A stretch of 5,012 nucleotides of DNA. It comes from Sphaerochaetaceae bacterium (GTDB lineage Bacteria; Spirochaetota; Spirochaetia; Sphaerochaetales; Sphaerochaetaceae). Within the stretch, counting starts at the first letter, position 1. Each line of letters starts with the position of its first letter. The stretch is taken from NCBI GenBank assembly GCA_024405065.1, contig JAKSPF010000106.1:1-5012 (forward strand), in the 5' to 3' direction. The translations under genes were made by a program, and so were the position numbers. The notes below the pieces were generated by a model. It saw only the letters and a list, made by a program, of their open reading frames with translations. It ran no database searches and was not told the origin of the DNA. Below, piece after piece: positions 1 through 5,012 of the stretch.

Positions 1-20
1 ATATTAGATAGACACTATTT

Positions 21-162
21 TTTCAACCAAATTTTGAGGAAATATGATTGTTAAAGTCCTGTTTTCAACCAGACATGTAAAAACATATGAATTGCAAAAC
101 GAATCTGTTTCAACCAAGTTCTATTTATTTGTAGAATGAAATATGTTATGATTTTTCAACCA
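21..162. repeat. Four-copy array of the 9-mer TTTCAACCA
   Basis: Exact copies of TTTCAACCA lie at 21-29, 63-71, 108-116 and 154-162, all in the same direction. Start-to-start distances are 42, 45 and 46 bases, leaving 33, 36 and 37 bases between copies. Outside the 9-mer the units differ, although the first two also share ATATGA 21-22 bases after the repeat start. Four exact 9-mers in 142 bases at near-regular spacing is very unlikely by chance. The regular spacing recalls a CRISPR, but the conserved part is far too short for a normal repeat (usually 23 bases or more) and no cas gene is visible. The array may continue past the left edge. Function unknown; the repeats are directly seen, everything else is inference. 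Confidence 0.7.
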
Positions 163-186
163 CTAATTTCGGATACTCCAAAGAAT

Positions 187-234
187 GTTTGAGGATTTTC
201 CACGCAGTGGGTGGAAAATTTCAAGAGTTTGAGG
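187..234. repeat. Perfect inverted repeat between two direct repeats
   Basis: ATTTTCCAC (195-203) and GTGGAAAAT (211-219) are perfect reverse complements separated by the 7-base loop GCAGTGG, so a 9-bp stem can form in DNA or RNA. The stem sits between two exact copies of GTTTGAGG at 187-194 and 227-234. The right arm has no T run after it, so it is not an ordinary intrinsic terminator. It lies 73 bases before the preferred ATG of the ATPase gene and covers the alternative GTG start at 211. It could be an operator, an mRNA leader structure, or the end of a small mobile repeat; the sequence does not decide. Confidence 0.55.
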
Positions 235-291
235 TTTATCGGATCAAAAAACAAACTTGAAAAAATTTTGAATTTGTTTTTTAATGCAGAC

Positions 292-1485
292 ATGCTGATA
301 CGAAAAAAATACCTGAACAGAATACGTCCTTATTACAATTCAGAATTGATTAAAGTAATAACCGGAATCAGAAGAAGCGGGAAGTCCACAATCTTAAAAC
401 AGATCATTTCAGAGATAAAAACAGAAATAAATGATGACAGCAGAATCATTTTTTATGATTTTGAGGATTTTTCCAATGAAAAATATCAGAACAATCCTCA
501 CGAATTCTACAATGTCATTACCCGACAATTAAGCAACAAAGACAAAAACTATGTTTTTCTGGATGAAATACAATATATGAAAGACTTTGAAAAAGTTATT
601 GCATCAATCAGAAAACTGAACTGTTCCCTTTTTGTAACAGGCTCCAATTCAAAACTGCTGTCCGGAGAGTTGGCTTCAGTACTTACAGGTCGGGTTATTG
701 AATTCCGTGTGCAACCGTTTTCTTATTCTGAAGCATCAGAGTATATGCAAACAGACAACGATGAGTTTTTTGACGATTATCTGAAGTTCGGAGGTTTTCC
801 GCTCAGATACGAAGAACACAGTACTGATGCTTTTCTTTTTTCCAAAAACCTTTATGATGCAATCTTGGATAGAGACATTTTTTCCAAACATGTGATTGAA
901 GATAAAAACAAATTCAAAAACTTTGCTTCTTATGTCATGTTACACAGCGGTGAAACAATTTCCACTGAAAGTATAGAAAGATATACGGAAAAGGCAGGTG
1001 ATAAGATTTCAAAAAGCACAGGCTATCAGTATCTGGATTATATGGAAGAGGCGTTTCTGAACAACTGTTGTTATCGTTATGATATAAGCGGCAAACAAAT
1101 GCTTTCAACAAAAAAGAAATACTTTGCAGTTGATACTTCACTGATAAGAATACAAAAGGATTCCGATAATCAAAACTTGGGATTCTTATTGGAAACACTG
1201 GTTTTCAATGAGTTGCTATCAAGAGGATTTTCTGTATCTATCGGGAAAACTTACAAAGGAGAAGTTGATTTTGTGGTCTCTTCCGGTAAAAACATTTGTT
1301 ATATTCAAGTTTGTTATTTATTGGCATCTGAAGAAATTATTGCAAGAGAATTCGGTGCTTTCTCAAGTATAAGGGATTCATATCCTAAATATGTCATTTC
1401 AATGGACAGAACGGACATAAGCCGGAACGGAATAAAACACATTAACATACGGGATTTTCTACTTGATGACAGCTGTATCGGGTGA
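292..1485 (+). CDS. AAA+ family ATPase with C-terminal DUF4143 domain (COG1373)
   Basis: Predicted cytoplasmic ATPase of 397 residues. From the ATG at 292, residues 25-33 are the Walker A loop (GIRRSGKST), 87-94 the Walker B strand (YVFLDEIQ, D91 and E92), and 114-119 a sensor-like strand (FVTGSN). These mark the AAA_14 domain. The C-terminal third (about 200-390) matches DUF4143, a restriction-endonuclease-like fold; E301, D326 (GEVDF) and Q339 (YIQV) sit where such a fold places its acidic and polar residues, but nuclease activity is not shown for this family as far as I know. The frame is open back to 193 with a GTG at 211 that would add 27 residues. I prefer 292 because the family normally starts just before the YLNRIRPYY-like segment, although neither start has a good ribosome binding site. 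The gene is intact, alone on its strand and clearly more AT-rich than the oad genes, suggesting transfer. The family is very common and mostly of unknown role. Confidence 0.85.
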   Translation: MLIRKKYLNRIRPYYNSELIKVITGIRRSGKSTILKQIISEIKTEINDDSRIIFYDFEDFSNEKYQNNPHEFYNVITRQLSNKDKNYVFLDEIQYMKDFEKVIASIRKLNCSLFVTGSNSKLLSGELASVLTGRVIEFRVQPFSYSEASEYMQTDNDEFFDDYLKFGGFPLRYEEHSTDAFLFSKNLYDAILDRDIFSKHVIEDKNKFKNFASYVMLHSGETISTESIERYTEKAGDKISKSTGYQYLDYMEEAFLNNCCYRYDISGKQMLSTKKKYFAVDTSLIRIQKDSDNQNLGFLLETLVFNELLSRGFSVSIGKTYKGEVDFVVSSGKNICYIQVCYLLASEEIIAREFGAFSSIRDSYPKYVISMDRTDISRNGIKHINIRDFLLDDSCIG

Positions 1486-1513
1486 ACATTCTATATAAAA
1501 AATCTCTCCCGAT

Positions 1514-1567
1514 AAAAAAAGACGGCATAGACGATAGCATTCAAGTTATCTGATCTATGCCGTTTTT
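1514..1567. terminator. Bidirectional intrinsic terminator between converging units
   Basis: ACGGCATAGA (1522-1531) is an exact reverse complement of TCTATGCCGT (1554-1563), giving a 10-bp stem. Inside it GATA (1533-1536) can pair with TATC (1547-1550). The right side runs into five T (1563-1567) and the left side follows seven A (1514-1520), so transcripts from either strand end in a hairpin plus a U run. It lies 36 bases past the ATPase stop and 30 bases past the oadB stop, as expected for a terminator shared by two converging units. Confidence 0.85.
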
Positions 1568-1593
1568 CATATTTTCAGGAAGGTTCCGACTTA

Positions 1594-2829
1594 TCAGAGT
1601 CCCATAACCAGTGCATTTCTGACAGGTTCCATAACCGGAACACAAGCCATAAGGACACCGGCTGCAACTGCTGAACCTATAACACCGGACACATTCGGTC
1701 CCATTGCGTGCATAAGCAGGAAGTTCTGAGGATCTGCCTCCTGACCTACCTTACTGGAAACACGTGCAGCCATAGGAACGGCAGAGACACCTGCAGAACC
1801 TATAAGAGGATTCACCGGATGTTTGGGATCCAGTTTGTTCATCAGTTTTGCAATGAGCACTCCGGCTGCCGTTCCGAGTCCGAAAGCCACTGAACCGAGC
1901 AACAGAATTCCGAGAGTGTTCAACGTAAGGAAGTGTGAAGCTTCCATTTTTGAACCGACTGAAAGACCAAGACAGATTGTAACCGTGTTCATCAGAGCAT
2001 TACTTGCAGTGTCTGAAAGCCTGTTTGTACATCCGCTCTCTTTAAGCAGATTACCGAACATCAACGCACCGATAAGCGGTGTTGCGCTCGGAAGCAGTAA
2101 AGAACAGACAAAAAGCACGCTGATGGGGAAAATTATCTTTTCCACCTTTGAAACAGGTCTGAGCTGTTGCATCTTGATTTTTCTTTCCTCTTCCGTTGTC
2201 AAAGCTCTCATGATAGGCGGCTGAATAACCGGAACAAGAGCCATGTAGGAATAGGCAGCCACCGCAATAGGTCCTAAAAGTTCCGGAGCAAGTCTTGTGG
2301 TGACATATATTGCCGTAGGTCCGTCCGCACCTCCTATGATTCCGATTGAAGCTGCTGCGTGAAGATCAAAGTTGATTCCCGGAATGAATGACAGGGCAAG
2401 TGCACCGATAAGTGCCGCAAAAATGCCGAACTGTGCCGCTGCACCGAGCAAAAGCGTCTTGGGGTTTGCAATAAGCGGACCGAAGTCTGTCATTGCTCCC
2501 ACACCCATGAATATCAAAACAGGGAAAAGCCCGCTCTGGATACCTGCATCAAACAGAATCTTGATGAATCCGGTTGCACCCTGCGCACCCGCAGCAAGTG
2601 ACGGATCCATACTGGCAATGTAAGCATAGGGAATGTTTGAAAGAACACATCCCATTCCGATAGGAATCAGAAGAAGAGGCTCAAAGCCCTTTCTGATTGC
2701 AAGATAGAAAAGCAGGAAACCTACCAGCATCATCACTATGTTTCCCCATCCGAATCCCGCAGAGGGATTCAGATTAAGAAAACCGTAAAGTCCTGTTGTC
2801 TCCCAAAGATTGATTAAATACTGACCCAT
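1594..2829 (-). CDS. oadB: Oxaloacetate decarboxylase, beta subunit (Na+ pump)
   Basis: Integral membrane subunit of 411 residues that decarboxylates the carboxybiotin delivered by OadA and couples this to Na+ export across the cytoplasmic membrane. Hydrophobic segments run through most of the chain (for example 28-46, 101-112, 123-150, 183-202, 230-248, 303-328 and 370-398). The family signature GGADGPTAIY is at 166-175, with D169 matching the Na+-binding Asp known as D203 in Klebsiella OadB. Y195, N340, G344, S349 and R356 fall at the spacing of Klebsiella Y229, N373, G377, S382 and R389, so the known functional residues all appear present. Length is normal for the family. Start: ATG with GAGGAA six bases upstream. 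The gap to oadA is 10 bases, and the ribosome binding site touches the oadA stop, so the two are probably translationally coupled. The related beta subunits of methylmalonyl-CoA or glutaconyl-CoA decarboxylases are very similar; the oadA neighbour settles the name. Confidence 0.95.
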   Translation of the reverse strand: MGQYLINLWETTGLYGFLNLNPSAGFGWGNIVMMLVGFLLFYLAIRKGFEPLLLIPIGMGCVLSNIPYAYIASMDPSLAAGAQGATGFIKILFDAGIQSGLFPVLIFMGVGAMTDFGPLIANPKTLLLGAAAQFGIFAALIGALALSFIPGINFDLHAAASIGIIGGADGPTAIYVTTRLAPELLGPIAVAAYSYMALVPVIQPPIMRALTTEEERKIKMQQLRPVSKVEKIIFPISVLFVCSLLLPSATPLIGALMFGNLLKESGCTNRLSDTASNALMNTVTICLGLSVGSKMEASHFLTLNTLGILLLGSVAFGLGTAAGVLIAKLMNKLDPKHPVNPLIGSAGVSAVPMAARVSSKVGQEADPQNFLLMHAMGPNVSGVIGSAVAAGVLMACVPVMEPVRNALVMGL

Positions 2830-2835
2830 CTTCCG

Positions 2836-2841
2836 TTCCTC
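2836..2841 (-). promoter_or_regulatory. Ribosome binding site of oadB, overlapping the oadA stop
   Basis: On the minus strand GAGGAA lies six bases before the oadB ATG and shares bases with the TGA stop of oadA (2840-2842). Ribosomes ending oadA are therefore delivered onto the oadB start, which fits balanced production of the two subunits. Confidence 0.75.
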
Positions 2842-4669
2842 AACCTATTGTAGCAAGAAGATCACCCGCCTGAAGCTGCTGTCCCTGAGACACTGCAATT
2901 CCGGTGATTGTTCCGTCACACGGTGCATATATCTCATTTTCCATCTTCATGGCTTCCATAACCATTATCAGCTGATTTTTCTTTACCTGCTGTCCCTGTT
3001 TTGCTTCAATGCGGAGAATAAGTCCGGGCATCGGAGCTGTGACCTTCTGTCCGCTTCCAGGTGCTGCAGTTGATGCTGCAGGTGCAGCAGCGGGCGTTAC
3101 TGAAGCAGTTTTTGCAACTGCCGCCTCATCAATACCGTAAGCCACGTGGAGAGGATAACTTGTCCCGTTGACAGTTGCACTGTCTTTTCCGAGCTTCACG
3201 CCGTATGCCTTTCCGTTGACGGTAACAGTATATTCACCGGCACTCTTTGCCGCTGCCTCTTTGGGATCAGCCTTTCTGACGCCGTTTACACTTGCCTTTC
3301 CTGTGAGATAGAGAATTCCCTTTTCCTTACAGGATGCAGCAATGAATACGTTTTCATCGGTAATCGGAAGACCTGCTTCCTTGAGCATAGCCTCCGCTGC
3401 TTTACGTCCCTTCTTCGGATCTGCATCATTGATATCAACAACTTTCTTTGTAGTGGGTTCCATCTTGAGCTGTTCGGCAGCGGCCTTCACAACTTCTGCA
3501 TCCGGAGCAACAGGTGTCTTTCCGAAGTACCCCAGAACCATCTTTCCGTAACCTCCTGCAATCTTTTTCCATGGTCCGAACATGACATTGTTGAATGCCT
3601 GCTGGAAATAGAACTGTGATACAGGAGTAACAGATGTTCCGAATCCGCCCTTTGCAACAGTTTCACCCATTGCTTCAACAATCTGCGGGTACTTATCCAT
3701 CAGGTTATTGTCTCTGAGCATCTGTGTATTTGCAGTGAGAGCTCCGCCCGGAAGCGGGAAGAACGGAATGTTGGGGTTGACTTTTGTTGCCTCAGGCGGC
3801 AGGAAGTAGTCTTTCATACATTCCTGGAAAACATCCTCTGCTTTCTGAATTGCGTGAATATCAACACCGAGATCGTATTCCGTACCGCGCAATGCATGCC
3901 ACATCGTTATTATATCCGGCTGACAGGTTCCGCCGGAAACAGGCTGCATTGAAAGATCCAGCTGATTTGCGCCCGCATCAAGAGCACTGACATACTGCTG
4001 TACGCAGCAACCTGCGGTGTCGTGGCTGTGCATCACTATTGTAATATCGTTTCCGAGAAGCTTTCTTGCCCTTTTTACGGTTTCATAAACAACAGCCGGG
4101 GTTGATGTTCCGGAAGCATCCTTGAAACAGAGGCTGTCAAAAGGAATACCTGCATCAAGAATACCGCGGAGAACTCCCTCATAGAAATCAGGATCATGAG
4201 CACCTGTTGTCTTCGGAGGCAGGCTCATCATAGTAATTGTGATTTCATGTTTCAGACCTGCATCGTGAATTGCCTTGCCGCTGTCAATGAGGTTATTGAC
4301 ATCATTGAGAGCATCAAAGTTTCTTATTGTTGACATTCCGTGTTTTTTGAACATCTGGGCGTGAAGCTTGATGATGTCACGCGGCTGGGAATCAAGACCT
4401 ACAACATTGACACCTCTTGAAAGTGTCTGAAGATTTGCATCTGCTCCGGCAACTTTCCTGAACTCATCCATCATCTCAAAAGCATCTTCGTTGCTGTAGA
4501 AGTAAAGACTCTGGAAACGGGCTCCTCCACCGGCCTCAAAATGTGTAATTCCGGCTTTCCTTGCAGCCTCAACAGCAGGCATGAAATCCTTTGTGAAAAC
4601 TCTTGCACCGTAAACAGACTGGAAACCGTCTCTGAAAGCAGTGCACATAAAATTGACTTTCTTTGTCAT
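2840..4669 (-). CDS. oadA: Oxaloacetate decarboxylase alpha subunit, biotin carboxyl carrier
   Basis: Soluble subunit of 609 residues that moves the carboxyl group of oxaloacetate onto its own biotin, releasing pyruvate. Residues 1-300 form the carboxyltransferase TIM barrel: D14 in FRDGFQS, K183 in FKDASG, and H214 and H216 in MHSHDTAG are the expected metal-site residues, and T248 in SGGTCQP matches the catalytic Thr of pyruvate carboxylase. Residues 300-510 are the conserved PYC/OADA domain, 519-540 an Ala/Pro/Thr-rich linker, and 541-609 the biotinyl domain with K575 in EAMKMEN. The N-terminal motif is RDGFQS, not the RDAHQS of the Klebsiella enzyme; I recall this variant from a group often labelled biotin attachment protein or pyruvate carboxylase subunit B. 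The start ATG has GGGGAGGT nine bases upstream. The flanking oadG and oadB argue for the decarboxylase over a pyruvate carboxylase subunit, which would sit beside a biotin carboxylase gene. Confidence 0.93.
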   Translation of the reverse strand: MTKKVNFMCTAFRDGFQSVYGARVFTKDFMPAVEAARKAGITHFEAGGGARFQSLYFYSNEDAFEMMDEFRKVAGADANLQTLSRGVNVVGLDSQPRDIIKLHAQMFKKHGMSTIRNFDALNDVNNLIDSGKAIHDAGLKHEITITMMSLPPKTTGAHDPDFYEGVLRGILDAGIPFDSLCFKDASGTSTPAVVYETVKRARKLLGNDITIVMHSHDTAGCCVQQYVSALDAGANQLDLSMQPVSGGTCQPDIITMWHALRGTEYDLGVDIHAIQKAEDVFQECMKDYFLPPEATKVNPNIPFFPLPGGALTANTQMLRDNNLMDKYPQIVEAMGETVAKGGFGTSVTPVSQFYFQQAFNNVMFGPWKKIAGGYGKMVLGYFGKTPVAPDAEVVKAAAEQLKMEPTTKKVVDINDADPKKGRKAAEAMLKEAGLPITDENVFIAASCKEKGILYLTGKASVNGVRKADPKEAAAKSAGEYTVTVNGKAYGVKLGKDSATVNGTSYPLHVAYGIDEAAVAKTASVTPAAAPAASTAAPGSGQKVTAPMPGLILRIEAKQGQQVKKNQLIMVMEAMKMENEIYAPCDGTITGIAVSQGQQLQAGDLLATIG

Positions 4670-4678
4670 CTAAGTCCG

Positions 4679-4686
4679 ACCTCCCC
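4679..4686 (-). promoter_or_regulatory. Strong ribosome binding site of oadA
   Basis: On the minus strand GGGGAGGT ends nine bases before the oadA ATG and begins one base after the oadG stop codon. It is the closest match to the anti-Shine-Dalgarno sequence in the window, consistent with high output of the alpha subunit. Confidence 0.75.
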
Positions 4687-4687
4687 G

Positions 4688-4963
4688 TCAACTTCTTGAT
4701 TTTACAACAGCAGCTGCTATTGCTGCCGCAATCTCAGCATCATTTGATGAAACAGTCTGAACCGCAGTATTTACTGCCGCCGGAACTGTCTGTGGCTGAG
4801 TTGATTCGAATTTCTTTACAATTTTTGAAACACCTTTTGTAGTGCCTACAAGAATTGTAAGGAACACAAACACAATAGCCATACCCAACACCATCAGGAT
4901 AACACCGTTACCGATCTGAGCTCTGAGTACTTCTGCAGGTAGTTGTGCTAAAGCTAATAACAT
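4688..4963 (-). CDS. oadG: Oxaloacetate decarboxylase, small gamma subunit
   Basis: Small membrane anchor of 91 residues that stabilises the complex by joining OadA to OadB. It has one transmembrane helix (about 20-40, containing GMAIVFVFL), a short basic stretch (43-51), a flexible Gln/Thr/Pro-rich linker (54-72), and a C-terminal alanine-rich helix EIAAAIAAAV (77-86). This is the usual layout of the OadG family (PF04277). I set the start at the ATG at 4963, because AGAGGAG lies seven bases before it; the GTG at 4969 adds two residues but would be only one base from that site. The protein has no histidine, so the C-terminal zinc-binding His residues described for the Klebsiella gamma subunit are missing. 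First gene of the operon, 18 bases before oadA. Identification rests on length, topology and position, since the family is weakly conserved. Confidence 0.88.
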   Translation of the reverse strand: MLLALAQLPAEVLRAQIGNGVILMVLGMAIVFVFLTILVGTTKGVSKIVKKFESTQPQTVPAAVNTAVQTVSSNDAEIAAAIAAAVVKSRS

Positions 4964-4970
4964 GAACACA

Positions 4971-4977
4971 CTCCTCT
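4971..4977 (-). promoter_or_regulatory. Ribosome binding site that decides the oadG start
   Basis: AGAGGAG on the minus strand is seven bases from the ATG at 4963 and one base from the GTG at 4969, so it supports the ATG. Farther upstream are an A run (from the T run at 4985-4991) and a possible 6-bp hairpin (4992-4997 with 5007-5012, one G-U pair). That hairpin is followed by A and not U in the oad transcript, so it is not a terminator for this strand. No promoter is visible before the window ends. Confidence 0.7.
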
Positions 4978-5012
4978 TAGCTTATTTTTTTCAGGCGAAA
5001 ACAACCCGCCCG

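Larger units (their letters stand above)
1..291. other. AT-rich repeat-bearing region without a supported gene
   Basis: This stretch holds the TTTCAACCA array and the inverted repeat but no gene I can support. The first line is only about 25% G+C. Two short open frames exist: 44-139 (+), 31 codons, with GAGGA at 36-40 before its ATG, and 135-260 (+), with no start codon. Neither resembles a family I know. Several AT-rich hexamers look like -10 boxes (TATGAT at 43-48 and 147-152, TAGAAT at 132-137), but none has a convincing -35 box, so the promoter of the ATPase gene is not located. Confidence 0.5.

Noticed and set aside
124..152. Promoter TTTATT-17-TATGAT for the ATPase gene
   Set aside because: The -10-like box is good, but the -35 position matches the consensus at only three of six bases, and AT-rich DNA gives many such pairs.
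21..162. A standard CRISPR array
   Set aside because: Only 9 bases are conserved between units, spacing varies by 4 bases, and there is no cas gene or leader in the window. It is reported as an unexplained repeat instead.
935..1198. 87-codon minus-strand frame inside the ATPase gene
   Set aside because: It lies fully inside a clear coding gene on the other strand, has no ribosome binding site that I can see, and resembles no family.
1823..2224. 133-codon plus-strand frame opposite oadB
   Set aside because: It is antisense to strongly conserved OadB residues, and the translation is low complexity with no domain.
3146..3619. 157-codon plus-strand frame opposite oadA
   Set aside because: It is antisense to the well-conserved PYC/OADA and linker region. 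Its Cys- and Ser-rich translation is typical of a shadow frame.
4992..5012. Hairpin at the right edge as a terminator
   Set aside because: The 6-bp stem is followed by A residues in the minus-strand transcript, and for the plus strand the T run comes before the stem, so neither direction fits an intrinsic terminator.

Overview
The window carries a complete three-gene operon for a membrane-bound, Na+-coupled oxaloacetate decarboxylase on the minus strand (oadG, oadA, oadB, in transcription order from right to left). Facing it from the left is one plus-strand gene for a COG1373-type ATPase (AAA_14 plus DUF4143). About 290 bases of AT-rich DNA with short repeats lie to the left of the ATPase. 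The organism is probably an anaerobic, fermentative, gut- or mouth-associated bacterium. A Treponema-like spirochaete is my best guess from the style of the OadA protein, but no marker gene is present, so this is low confidence.

Layout. Bases 1-291 hold no convincing gene. They contain four exact copies of the 9-mer TTTCAACCA at 42-46 base intervals (21-162), then a perfect 9-bp inverted repeat (195-219) between two copies of GTTTGAGG. Bases 292-1485 encode the ATPase; a longer GTG-start version from 211 is possible but fits the family less well. Bases 1486-1593 hold a strong hairpin with A and T runs on its two sides, which looks like a shared bidirectional terminator for the two converging units. 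Bases 1594-4963 are the oad operon, with intergenic gaps of only 10 and 18 bases and good ribosome binding sites. Bases 4970-5012 are the oadG leader; the operon promoter is not visible and probably lies beyond the right edge.

How the genes work together. OadA takes the carboxyl group from oxaloacetate onto its biotin. OadB decarboxylates the carboxybiotin in the membrane and exports Na+. OadG is the small membrane anchor that holds OadA to OadB. The product is pyruvate plus a sodium gradient. The ATPase has no visible link to this pathway. Hand counts on sample lines give about 30-40% G+C in the ATPase, about 25% in the repeat region and 45-47% in oadA, so the left third looks like acquired or accessory DNA.

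The least explained part is the repeat-bearing leader at 1-291. I give several competing readings (eroded tandem repeat, binding-site or promoter array, decayed coding repeat, CRISPR-like array) and do not claim that it is a known system.
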